Origin: Sabethes cyaneus
Taxonomy: Eukaryota > Arthropoda > Insecta > Diptera > Culicidae
DNA: 64,000 nt
Assembly (NCBI RefSeq): GCF_943734655.1
Contig: NC_071355.1
Location: 242,629,183-242,693,182, forward strand
Direction: 5' to 3'
The notes beneath the pieces were generated by a model that ran no database searches, was not told where the DNA came from, and worked only from the letters and a program-made list of their open reading frames with translations. A program made the position numbers and the translations under genes. Shown here in pieces: positions 11,343 to 22,800 of this stretch (positions within the stretch are counted from its first letter, which is position 1; the number at the start of each line of letters is the position of its first letter).

Positions 11343-14300
11343 TGGCTGGTAAACGGCTGAATAATGCGTCCCGTCGGTGCCTTGTGCACGTGTAGGCATA
11401 AAATAGACCCTACAGTGGTTCATAGCCTCTTATTCAGCAACTCCTATTCCTACCTCCTCGTGGTACCAGCCGGGATACGAGCAACTTTGGTGGAGATCGG
11501 GTAACCAACCCTGGTGGAAGCCAAGGTCGTATGCTGACAGGAAAGGAGGGCTCTTTCGAGCTTCGTTGGCCCTCCGGCGAAACAGGGGGCTGGTGTAGCA
11601 GGCTTTGCAAGCCGTCACCACAAAAAATACTAAAGCACGGAACGAAGAACAAATAAATTCTTACTGGAACAATCGGAATAGACCCACGCGACGAAAAAGG
11701 ACTATGGATTGGAAACTCGGGACGTGGAACTGCCGATCTCTCAACTTCCAAGGGAGCACTCGAGTGCTCTCCGACGTATTGAAGAGCCGCAAGTTCGACG
11801 TCGTAGCGCTGCAGGAGGTGTGCTGGAAGAGCTCAACGGTACGTACGTTCAGAGATGGACATACCATCTACCAGAGCTGCGGCAACACACACGAGCTGGG
11901 TATAGCTTTCAAAGCGATGGGCGAGATGCGGAAACGGGTGATTGGGTGGTGGCCAATCAATCCTCGAATATGCAGGTTGAGAATCAAGGGCCGATTCTTC
12001 AATATAAGCATCATCAACGTGCACAGCCCTCACCTCCGAAGTAGCGATGACGACAAGGATGAATTCTACACGCAGTTGGAGAGTGAATACGACCGCTGCC
12101 CAAAACATGATATCAAGATCGTCATCGGGGATTTCAATGCTCAGGTCGGCCAGGAGGAGGAATACAAACCGGTGATTGGAAGGTTCAGTGCACACTAGCG
12201 GACCAATGAAATGGGCCTAAGACTTATCGACTTTGCCGCCTCCAAGAATATGGCCGTACGTAGTACCTTTTTCTAGCACAGAATCCATCATAAGTACACC
12301 TGGAGGTCACCAAATCAGACAGAATCACAGATCGACCACGTTTTGATCGACAATCGGCACTTCTCAGAAATTATCGACGTCAGATCCTATCCTATTTATT
12401 TTCCTGCTAACGTTGACTCGGACCACTACCTAGTGATGATTAAGATGCGCCCAAGACTCTCCGTTGTGAACAACATTCGGTGCCGACGCCAGCCTCGGTT
12501 AGATCTCGCGCGGCTGAAGCAGCCAGACGTCGCCGCAAACTACGCGCATTCACTCGAAGCTGCGCTGCCGGAAGAGGACGAGCTGGACGAAGCCCCTCTC
12601 GAGGACTGTTGGAACACTATCAAAACAGCCATCAGCAGTGTAGTGGAGAGCTCCATCGGGTATGTGGCCCGGAATCAGCGGAACGATTGGTTTGACGATG
12701 AATGTAGGAGGGTGATGGATGAGGAGAACGCTGCGCGGGCGGCCAAGATGCGCAGTGCCTCACCCACACGACAGAACGTGGAAAGACACAAACAGAAGAA
12801 GATGCAGCGAAACCAAATCTTTCGGGAGAAAAAGCGCTACCTGGAAGAGCAGGAATATGCAGAGGTGGAGCGGCTGCGTCGTTCTCAGGAAACGCGAAAG
12901 TTCTTCAGAAACTGAACGGATCCCGCAAAGGCTTTGTGCCGCGAGCCGAAATGTGTCGGGATAAGACTGGCAGTATTCTGACGGACGATCGTGAGGTGAC
13001 CGATAGGTGGAAGCAGCACTTCGACGAACACCTGAATGGCGCCCAGGCGGAGAACCATGGCGGCGGGGAAAGCGATTTCGACGGTGCAACAAACGGGTAA
13101 GAGTTGCCAGCCCCAACGATAGGCGAAGTTAAGGAGGCCACCATGCAGCTAAAGAACAACAAGTCAGCTGGAAAAGATGGCATCGGAGCGGAGCTTTGTA
13201 AAATGGGACCAGAAAAGCTGGCCGTTTGTCTGCACCGACTAATTGTTAGAATTTGGGATACGGAACAGCTACCGGAGGAGTGGAAAGATGGGGTTATCTG
13301 CCCGATCTACAAAAAGGGCGACAAGTTGGACTGTGAGAACTATCGAGCGATCACCGTTCTCAATGCCGCTTATAAAGTGCTGTCCCAAATCAGTTTCCGC
13401 CGTCTATCACCAATTGCGATTAGATTTGTGGGAACTTATCAAGCCGGCTTCGTCGAAGGTCGGTCTACAACGGATCAAATATTTACACTGCGGCAAATCC
13501 TCCAAAAGGGCCGTGAATTCAGAGTTCCCACGCATCATTTATTCGTTGACTTCAAAGCCGCATATGATACCATCGACCGGAAAGAGCTATGGAAAATCAT
13601 GGACGAGAACAGCTTCCCCAGGAAGCTCATCAAACTGATTAAATCTACGATGGATGGTACACAGTGCTGTGTTCGGATTTCGGGTGGATTGTCAAGTTCA
13701 TTCGAATCACACAGAGGGCTTCGTCAAGGTGATGGTCTTTCATGCCTGCTGTTCAACATAGCGCTACAAGGTGTTATGAACCGAGCGGATATCAACACGC
13801 GGGGCACGATATTCAACAAATCAAGTCAATTCGTCTGCTTTGCCGATGATACGGATATTATCGGCAGAACATCTGTGGCGGTGGCTGGACAGTACACCAG
13901 ACTAAAGCGCGAAGCAGAAAAGATTGGGTTAAAGGTAAATACGTCTAAAACAAAGTACATGCTGGCCAGCGGAACCGAGGCCGAACGACACCGCTTGGGC
14001 AGTAGTATATTGATCGACGGCGATGAGTTTGAGGTAGTCGAAGAATTTGTCTACCTTGGCTACGGCGGACAATGATACCAGCCGTGACATTCGGAGGCGT
14101 ATCATCAGCGGAAGTCGTGCTTACTATGGGCTCCACAAGCAATTACGGTCGAGCAGACTAAGTCCCCGTACAAAGTGCACCCTGTACAAAACGCTTATTA
14201 GACCGGTTGTTCTCTACGGGCATGAAACATGGACAATGCTCGAGGAGGACCTGCGAGTGCTCGGAGTTTTCGAACGACGAGTGCTAAGAACGATCTTCGG

Positions 14301-14649
14301 CGGTGTGCAGGAGAACGGAGTATGGAGGCGGAGGATGGACCATGAACTCGCACAGCTTTATGGCGAACCCAGTATCCAGAAGGTAGCTAAAGCTGGACGG
14401 ATACGATGGGCAGGACATGTTGCAAGAATGCCGGACAACTACCCTGCAAAGATGGTGTTCGCCTCAAATCCGGTAGGAACAAGACGACCAGGAGCGCAGC
14501 GAGCAAGATGGTTAGACCAGGTGGAGCGAGATCTGGCGGAGAGTACTCGGTGTCCAAGGAATTGGAGAGCGGTAGCCCTCAACCGAGTTACATGGAGAAA
14601 CTTTGTTCAACAGGCTTTGTCTTAGGACGGCAAGCCACCTAAATAAGTA
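11343..14649 (+). mobile_element. RTE-like non-LTR retrotransposon, near full length, inactivated
   Basis: After a GC-rich leader (about 11343-11700), a frame encodes an endonuclease domain (KLGTWNCRSL, then VVALQEVCW, IGDFNAQ and SDHYLV). This is followed by a reverse transcriptase (SAGKDGIGAELC, VDFKAAYDTID, GLRQGDGLSC, FADDTDI) and a C-terminal segment (FERRVLRTIFGG, RWAGHVARMP). It is flanked by an 11-base near-identical duplication, GGTTCCCCAC plus one base (11332-11342 and 14650-14660). The 3' end is a short TAA-rich tail. Breaks are stops at 12196 and 12274, a frameshift near 12914, a stop at 13098 and a frameshift near 14060. It could only move with help from an intact relative. The RTE (JAM1/BovB-like) assignment is by motif style. 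Confidence 0.9.
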
Positions 14650-14699
14650 AGGTTCCCCACGTTGAAGAGATTTTAGCAATTCAAGCCGATTTTATCAAC

Positions 14700-15060
14700 A
14701 GCACATCTAGAAGAAAATGAGAGTAAAACCAAGAAAAGGAGTGAAGTTTGTTGGAGAGTCTTAGTAGAATACGAAACTGAAATTAAATAAAAGAAAACTT
14801 TCTCCAAATTAAATTCTGCTATTTATATTTATTCGCGAGTCTGGCACTGATGAAGCCTGCAAGTTGTAGGCAAAATTCGTATCTGTCGCGAATAAATATA
14901 AATAGCAGAGTTTAAAAAGAGTTTTCTTTTATTTAATTTCAAGAAAAGGAGAAAAAACGGAACGAACAAAAAGTGGGAAAACGGGACTGGAAAAGAGAAA
15001 AAGCGACAGGAAAGGAAGCAGGAAAAGGGTAAAATGTGTGAGAGAATAGGATGAATAAAA
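14700..15060. repeat. Purine-rich tract, right part
   Basis: This A/G-rich sequence has the same style as 10336-11040 (for example GAAAAAGCGACAGGAAAGG). It is interrupted by the fold-back element at 14779-14940. It is followed by CAAGTTCAAATT-like words matching those left of the first tract, which suggests one original block split by insertions. Confidence 0.6.
14779..14940. mobile_element. Fold-back miniature element
   Basis: A 162-base near-palindrome. Arms of about 55-60 bases start with GAAATTAAATAAAAGAAAAC and include GCTATTTATATTTATTCGCG, with the mirror image ending at 14940. The loop holds a smaller hairpin, GCCTGCAAGTTGTAGGC. It lies in the purine-rich tract. There is no coding capacity. 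Confidence 0.85.
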
Positions 15061-15396
15061 GTCAATTTACAAATAAAACTTCGAGCCTAAATCCGTGTCT
15101 GTGCCCGGTTTGAAGTAAAATTTCAAGTTCAAATTAGTCCAAATTCAAGTCTAATTTAATGTCCAAAGTCTTCCAGTTCAATTGCATGTCCAATTTTGCG
15201 CCAAATTTAAATTTTTGTTTTAAATTTTAGTTAAAGTTGATTTGTTATCACATGGAGGAAAGTATACATTGAATATTCTGTGTATTTTTAAGTTGAATTT
15301 TTACAACCTTTTTCTCCTAATTTAGCAGCGTAGGGCCGATTCATGTTGTAACAAGAACTTGTCTCTACTGTACTCGATCCTAGAAGGATAGTGGTA

Positions 15397-16065
15397 CAGT
15401 AGACTCTCGGAAAAGTTAACTCTCTGAAAAGTTAATTGTTCAGAAAAGTTAAGCGAATATCAGCTCTCATGCAACGCTCTAAAAAGTTAATTTTTGTCTT
15501 AACTTTTCTGAGAGTTTGAATTTATTGGTTGTTCGTCCACACACGTGAGTTTACCTTCTATTGTTATTTCTCATTTTTCAGTTTATTGTCGCCTTTCCAC
15601 AGTTTCATACAGAGTCGCATCATAACTGGGATTAAATTAAACTTTTGTACCGGACAGTCGCAACAATAGTTCAATACGAGCACATAGTTACTTCAGGATT
15701 ATTGATAACATACTGGAAAAGCGCCAACTCAGATGAATTTTAAATGCCAAAGAAGGAACAGCAAGGAACTAAAAATAAGCGCGAACATTATCAAAACGTA
15801 GAAAAAAACAAAAGTAAACTGGTGTAACGGATTATTTTAAACTTACTGAAAGTAACTAAGTATTGTTTCATAAAGATCTTGCTACATATTTCTTTCCATT
15901 ACAATTTCCAAATACATAAAAATGTGTATGCTATTTCCCAGAATGCATTTTTCGGTTTTGTATTTATCATTTTCAGTGATTTTTAGGACTACTCGGAAAA
16001 GTTAATAGTTCGGAAAAGTTAATCGACTCATTCCCCAATCGATTAACTTTTCCGAGAGTCCACTG
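15397..16065. mobile_element. Pogo-like miniature transposon (CAGTRGACTCTCGG ends)
   Basis: The inverted termini CAGTAGACTCTCGGAAAAG and its mirror (ending GAGAGTCCACTG) are flanked by TA on both sides (15395-15396 and 16066-16067). This is the target duplication of Tc1/mariner-pogo elements. The word GGAAAAGTTAA is repeated several times near both ends. A short frame starting MPKKEQQGTKNK near 15744 may be what remains of a transposase start, but it stops within 30 codons. Confidence 0.8.
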
Positions 16066-16159
16066 TACAACCTTCGCATGCCCTCACTACTTTAGAGATA
16101 ACTACGGGATCATAAAGGCGACTACATATTACGACACGAGTGGAGATAGCGGCTTAAAG

Positions 16160-16560
16160 CATGGATAAGTTTATTGACTCTAATCAGGGTACGAAATCGG
16201 GTGAGGCGAATGTTGACATAGACGTCTTGGCCAAAAGCAGCAAGCTTGTGCGTCCATCGTCAGGGCCACAAACCAAAAGTGACCCCGCTAAAATCTGACA
16301 CTTCTGTTAGATTGCAAGTCCTTGCCGCTGGTGACTCCGCCAGAAAGGCGGACGACAGCGGTAGTAAGAAGTAACAGAGGTGGCTATCGACCGAGGGTCC
16401 CGCAGGAGCGCAAGCACGAGGTCGCTACGGCAGGTTTAGGTTGGGCACAAGTGGCGAAGTGCACGGGCCACACGGCGATAGTCATTAAAGTTGACTACTA
16501 CTCCACTCAATTACCCAGGTATTAAAGGCATAGCAATCGATCATCGATATCACCCTCTGC
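16160..16560 (+). pseudogene. Possible retrotransposon ORF1 remnant
   Basis: A frame opens with MDKFIDSNQGTKSGEANV near 16161 and continues through charged, low-complexity coding-like sequence with stops and shifts. The GC content is higher than the surroundings. It resembles the gag-like first ORF of non-LTR elements in general style only. I could not match any domain. Confidence 0.25.
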
Positions 16561-17925
16561 AGCCCAACGCACCTTCCGTTGGCCAACTCGTGCTGGAGGG
16601 TGTCCGTTGTCCGATGAGTACAAACATAGCGACCATCAAGTTATAAATTAACCGAAAGACGTCACTATCGCTAGGGCTAAGCTCGAGCGGTCGGAGGGGA
16701 CAACCAAGTGGAACCTTTTCTTTAACGATAACATAATCATTTTAGGCCGAATGAATAAAGAAGTTTGTTTTGCTTCTCGCATAAGGTTAACACGGAAAAG
16801 CAAAGCAAACGGTTTTATTTTTGAGGGCTATTGTCTCTCAATTTAGTAAGACCAAATACATTTTGATACACTCCATGCAGTGCATTGGCAGATACCACCC
16901 CTTGTTTTTAACGGTTAACGAATATTTTGTATAACGATAGTCTTTCCAAGAGACGAAGGAAATAGCAGAAGAAAATAATGAAACATGTCTCCAGGACCCA
17001 GGACGAGACAAGATGTGAATCGAATTATGGAAGCAATACTCATCGGTTCGTATAGTTGGTTCCTTTTTACCAAACTGGGAGATTCGCGGAATGAACTCTC
17101 TATAATGAGGGCCAATTCTTTGAGAGCATGTTTTTTCAGTAATTGGTATAATTAACGTTTATATATTCTCGAATTGATAACTTATGAAGAAATTCCACAA
17201 ACGATTCCAAGTTAACCTGTGTTGCTTACAATTTCGCTCTTCAAGCTTAATTTTTCTATTTGTTTCAAACGGGTCTACAAAGTCAATAGACTGTATAGTT
17301 TGGATCGCAACAATTTTTAAAAGATTAAAATTGAGTGATGATTAATTTCATAAAGCCTAGTGTGTTTATCGCAGAAATTCGGTATAAGCGATATTTGAGA
17401 GCTAATTGATCTAGTTTATAACAAGGCGTTATTCTACTTTGGCTACTCGTGTTTCAGACGTAGTTTAATTTACGTTATGTTAAGGATTTCTTTAAAATTG
17501 AAACCAATATTGCGTTTTAAAATTAAAATATTTATTAAAGTTATCTTATAAATACTTTTGTTTTACTTTCTTTTCCAGAGGAAGAAGGCGCCGAAATCTT
17601 TCTGTTTTGCTTTTGAATCGAAGGACAACGCGGGACACGCTATTACTAATCTGTACAATTTAAAAATCCCCAAGTTTCGCAGGCGCCGCCTTTCGATTCT
17701 TAGTTGTATGTATCTTTGCTTTTCATTAGGTGCTTGTCCTCACCGGGGGGGATCTCACTTTCACAATGGCATTACGACCCAGGAAAAGAAAACAATCACA
17801 CAGAACATACAGTATTCGTCTGAGTGTAACTACTAAACTGTTGGAAATTTCTAGTAAATTCTACGAAGTTGGAGTGCTAACTGAACATTTGTTGGGGCAT
17901 TCTATTCTAACCTGATATTCTAGAG
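16561..17925. other. Intergenic, includes CKS 3' side
   Basis: No gene is recognised. The frame at 17558-17836 has no family resemblance. The right part is probably the 3' untranslated region of the minus-strand CKS gene. Confidence 0.4.
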
Positions 17926-18236
17926 TTACTCAACCTTCGTGATGGGTCGTCGGAACAGCAGGATGTGTGGTTCGGGCTGGTGGATCATATAGTGGATCCA
18001 GCCGCGGGACTGCTGCACACCGATTGATCTCCATTCGTTTTCGGTCATTAGGTGGGTTTTTGGCACTAGTTTGGCAATATCCTTCGGTAGGACGACATGT
18101 CTATCGGAAAGGAAAGGAAATGAGAACCGGTCTAATTTAAGGACGCCAGAAAGTTGTTTGGTGGCCGTTGCTTTTACCTGTACTCATACTCGTCGTCGTA
18201 GTATTTATCCGAGTAGTAAATATCTTTCACACTCAT
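17926..18236 (-). CDS. Cks: Cyclin-dependent kinase regulatory subunit (CKS1 family)
   Basis: The gene has two exons on the minus strand: 18178-18236 (ATG, 19 codons plus two bases) and 17926-18100, joined across a 77-base GT-AG intron inside an Arg codon. The 77-residue product matches CKS1/Cks30A proteins end to end. It has the N-terminal IYYSDKYYDDEYEYRHV block, the LPKDIAKLVPKTHLM hinge region, the EWRSIGVQQSRGW segment that binds phosphate, and the C-terminal HILLFRRP strand. CKS proteins bind CDK1/CDK2 and dock the kinase on phosphorylated substrates, so they act in mitosis and meiosis. The length is normal for the family (about 74-79). The gene lies head-away from eEF2, about 1.6 kb upstream of it. 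Confidence 0.95.
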
Positions 18237-18889
18237 TTTCTGACGGTTGGAAAAATAATTGAACACTAACTGATAAATAATTTGGTACAATTATGAGTGA
18301 AATAACCACTTTAGTCGCAAGAAATTAAAAAACACTCGCGCCAAAGGATACTAGAATGAGCTTTCCCTTTCTTGTCGCAGTTGTCGTGGGGCATTTAAAA
18401 AAGTCTTTCGTGGTGGCGGTTGAAATTTTTGTCAGCTTGGGTTACACTGAAACGCAGATCTTTGCGTTCGAGGTTTTGACAGTTTAATCCAAGTTCGTTC
18501 GTTATAAGGTGCGGTTGTTTTTATAAAAAAAAATATCACGATGGCGTTATAATTTGTTCTCGAGCGACGATGCGATCAAAAATATTACGTGTCGTCGTTA
18601 ATTGTTAGTTTTGTTTTATTATAGTTCGGGAACAACAATAGCGCTATTGTAAAATTGAAAACTTTAATGAATAAATATGGCTGGAAAAATCCACATTGAA
18701 AATGCACGGTACAGTTTTCAATGCGGCGAAAAAACTGCAAATTTATAGTCGTTGTTTACATATAGTCACATAGATATAAAACTTAACAACTAAACACACT
18801 TTACAATAATTTGAACTAACAGGAAACACCATCAGTTCACAAATACTTAAAATTAAAATTACTGTCGTTTTTATTATATATCAAAACTA

Positions 18890-19320
18890 GACGACGTACT
18901 GACTATAATTTGGGTGATAAACGTTTAACGACAGAAAACATTGATGACGTTGAAGACGCAGAAGAAAATATATTTGTAGCGTAACGAGGATAGTGAGACA
19001 AACATAGCTACCGGATAGAATTATCTGAGATATATCATTGCCTTCCTGTTCGAGTGCTTTGATTTCAATAAGGATACGGAGGTTTCTCCATGGTAGAGTA
19101 AGGTAAATACGATGAATAAAACATTTCACCCAGATGTCGTAGTACGGGTTCCATATCATGCAAGCAGAGCACAGGATTGAGCGTACCAAGGAGCAATCAT
19201 AGCGAAAGAGCCTTACCTATTCTCAGAGTTAGGCCAAGTTGCCTATTCGCCTTGTTTATGATCATGGAGCAATGCTGCCTAAATGTTAACTGAGCATCCA
19301 AAATAACACCATGACAAGTT
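18890..19320 (-). mobile_element. Jockey-type RT C-terminal fragment (decayed)
   Basis: Minus-strand frames read HGVILDAQLTFRQHCSMII, then SLVRSILCSACMIWNPYYD and LTLPWRN. This is the thumb and C-terminal region of a Jockey-type reverse transcriptase, similar to the fragment at 313-777 but diverged. A stop falls between the two parts. It is a dead fragment between CKS and eEF2. Confidence 0.65.
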
Positions 19321-19732
19321 TATGACACACCACAGTTTATGGAATTTATAACAGCAACTTCTTTTCGGATCCACAGCAAACTCTACCCCTGATGTTCGTG
19401 AGGTGCTTACACCAGCTGTGTTAAGCATTTACTGAGCGAGCTGCGATTCTTCCTACGAAAATATGACGTCCTGTCAGGGGCATGGTTTTGGTAACAGATG
19501 AAATTAATCGCTTATAAGCACGCTATGTCCTGAGCGCGTTATCAACGCTGTTGCAGTGGAATATTTTTAAGCGCCATCTGTTGAATTATCGTATCCACCT
19601 TAGACGCCAAGTTTAAACGCGCTGTTCAACTGCACACCGGACTGAACCAAGTTATCGGCTGCCACGCGAGGTCCTTTCTTCAGCTTTTTCGTTCGTCATC
19701 GAGGTCGACAGCGACAGCTCCGAAACGACGTT

Positions 19733-19815
19733 CTCTTTCGCTTTTGTGCACGCATACGGCGTGTAAGTTGATTTTCGGTGTCGTGCAAAGTTTCTAGCAG
19801 AAAACATCAAAAATG
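19733..19815 (+). promoter_or_regulatory. Candidate eEF2 5'TOP start and first exon
   Basis: A pyrimidine tract CTCTTTC (19733-19739) lies 80 bases before an ATG (19813-19815) that is followed at once by the donor GTGAGT. Translation-factor mRNAs characteristically start with a C and an oligopyrimidine run (TOP), which couples their translation to TOR signalling. The start site itself is inferred. Confidence 0.4.
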
Positions 19816-22800
19816 GTGAGTTTTGTAGTTTTTTCATGCGAAATCAAAACTGCGAAAGTGCATGCTGTACGGTACTGGTGAAATTTCGTGCTGGCGCACG
19901 TGATTTTGTGAATAAAATACGTTTTATAGGCAGTGACGGAATGCCTCGTTGCTGAATCAAAATGTCGGCTGAGTTGTGTGGCTGACGGGTTAGTGCGGTA
20001 GCGCGAAGGAGAGCGCAGTATGTCGGGGCGGAGAAAGATGCGGTCTCTTTCTTTTTCCGGCCACAGACTGTGACTGTACAGATAGCAGACCAACCACAGT
20101 GCAAATGGACGTCCAGCTGCAAGGTTGGATCGTGTGTTGAGCAGTGTTGTTCAATAGTAGGCCTGTGTGAGAAGTAAAAAAGTGTGCCGCAGGACTTTTG
20201 CTCTGAAAATTGTGTGAAAAACGCGTTTGTGCTCCTGCAATAGGAGTGTACTGCTTTAAACTTGAACTGATCTACTTAATTAGTTATACGAAAGGACTGA
20301 AAAAGGCGTAAAAAATGGTAAATTTGCATGATAAATTTAGATAGTTGCCCGTCGAATAGGATGAGAAGCGCAATGACGTCGTAAAGCGAGGTTTCAGCTG
20401 ATTGCGAAATGAGGTTTTTCTGTACTAAGTTATGTGCGTGGAATATAGTTTCTCGGAGAGCAATCGGATGAGATGTTCAGCATATTCCGAGAAGGGAAAA
20501 TAGTGCAAAAAGCAATGAACAACAATCACTTCGATGGATTGATTTTTTTATAGCTTTTACAAGAGCAATGCAATTGCTGGCGCATGTTTATTGATTTTCT
20601 TTTTTTTTTTGCGTAACCTAGGTTAACTTCACCGTAGACGAAATTCGTGCCATGATGGACAAAAAGCGGAACATCCGTAATATGTCCGTCATCGCCCACG
20701 TTGACCACGGCAAGTCGACGCTTACCGATTCGCTAGTCTCAAAGGCCGGTATCATTGCCGGTGCGAAGGCAGGTGAGACCCGTTTTACCGATACCCGTAA
20801 GGACGAGCAGGAACGGTGCATCACTATCAAGTCGACGTGAGTATCATAGTCCTAGATTTGAGGTCACTTTTTTTGGCATTGCTTTTTCTGACACAAATAA
20901 TGCGCACAAAGAAAGTGCAACCCATGGTTGGGTGTCCGCCATGAAGGGACGACGGCCGTGCGGAAGAGATGCAGATGCAGGTAGTGGCGAGTGATGATTG
21001 TCTTTGCACATGCACACTACTCTCTCCCTGCCACTGCCATGCATGCGTCTGATATGTGTCTACCTTTCAGCACAGGCAACGTTTTTCTGCTGCGCTTTGG
21101 GGTGGTGGTAGTGATCGGATTCGTCATCGTCAACGTGGAGAAAATTCATTCATTGATATTTTTCCAATCAGCAAGGCGATGGCAACAAATGGCATCGGGC
21201 CACTGGTTTTTAAAACCACTTTTTACATTAATTTCTAGCTCGCAGGAAATTAAAAAAATTAAAAAAAATTGGCTACTGAGATTTATCTTTTGAGGTTAGG
21301 GACGTATTATCTTTTCCCATGTTGCCTATTTAAACTTTCTTGTTAAAACGATGCTGGCAATTCACAGCATGCTTTGATTGGTTTCCACTATTTTTACTCG
21401 CTGCTTGAAAATTGCATTTATTTAAAAAATGGGAATTTTTTATTGATTTATTACATTTGACTTTTAATAATGTTCGTAACAATGACAACAAAGTTTTACC
21501 ATTACTCAAAAAAGCGAAATACTTTGCATGCTGCGAAACTGGGTGAAAATCAATGCCAAAAAAATTAATGTTTTGTAAAATGTATTGACATTTTCCCATT
21601 CGCCACGCAGTGCCATCTCGATGTACTTCGAACTGGATGACCAGGATCTGGTGTTCATCACCAACCCGGACCAGCGCGACAAGGATTGCAAGGGCTTCTT
21701 GATCAATCTGATCGATTCGCCCGGGCACGTCGATTTCTCGTCGGAAGTAACTGCTGCGTTGCGTGTCACCGACGGTGCTCTGGTGGTCGTCGATTGTGTG
21801 TCGGGCGTGTGCGTCCAGACCGAAACCGTACTGCGCCAGGCCATCGCCGAGCGTATCAAGCCGGTCCTGTTCATGAACAAGATGGACCGCGCTTTGCTGG
21901 AACTGCAGCTGGAGGCTGAGGATCTGTACCAGACCTTCCAGCGTATCGTGGAGAACGTGAACGTCATCATCGCCACCTACAACGACGATGGCGGCCCAAT
22001 GGGTGAGGTGCGTGTCGATCCGTCCAAGGGTTCCGTCGGTTTCGGATCTGGTCTGCACGGATGGGCTTTCACGCTCAAGCAGTTCGCCGAGATGTACGCT
22101 GTCATGTTCAAGATCGATGTCGTGAAGCTAATGAACCGTTTGTGGGGAGAGAACTTCTTCAATGCCAAGACAAAGAAATGGGCCAAGGTTAAGGATGACG
22201 ACAACAAGCGCTCGTTTGTCATGTACGTGCTGGACCCGATCTACAAGGTGTTCGATGCTATTATGAACTACAAGACTGACGAGATTCCAAAATTGCTGGA
22301 GAGAATTAAGGTTACGCTGAAACACGAGGACAAGGATAAGGACGGAAAGAACCTGCTGAAGGTTGTGATGCGTACCTGGTTGCCGGCTGGAGAAGCTTTA
22401 CTTCAGATGATTGCCATTCATTTGCCATCGCCAGTGGTTGCGCAGAAGTACCGTATGGAGATGCTGTACGAGGGTCCGCATGATGACGAAGCCGCTGTTG
22501 CCGTCAAGAACTGCGATCCAGAAGGACCACTCATGATGTACGTGTCTAAGATGGTGCCGACTTCCGATAAGGGACGTTTCTATGCCTTCGGTCGTGTATT
22601 TGCCGGTAAGGTCGCCACTGGCCAGAAATGCCGTATCATGGGCCCTAACTATACCCCAGGCAAGAAGGAAGATTTGTACGAGAAGGCAATCCAGCGCACC
22701 ATTCTGATGATGGGACGTTATGTTGAGGCCATTGAGGATGTCCCGTGCGGTAATATTTGCGGTCTGGTCGGCGTTGATCAGTTCCTCGTGAAAACCGGAA

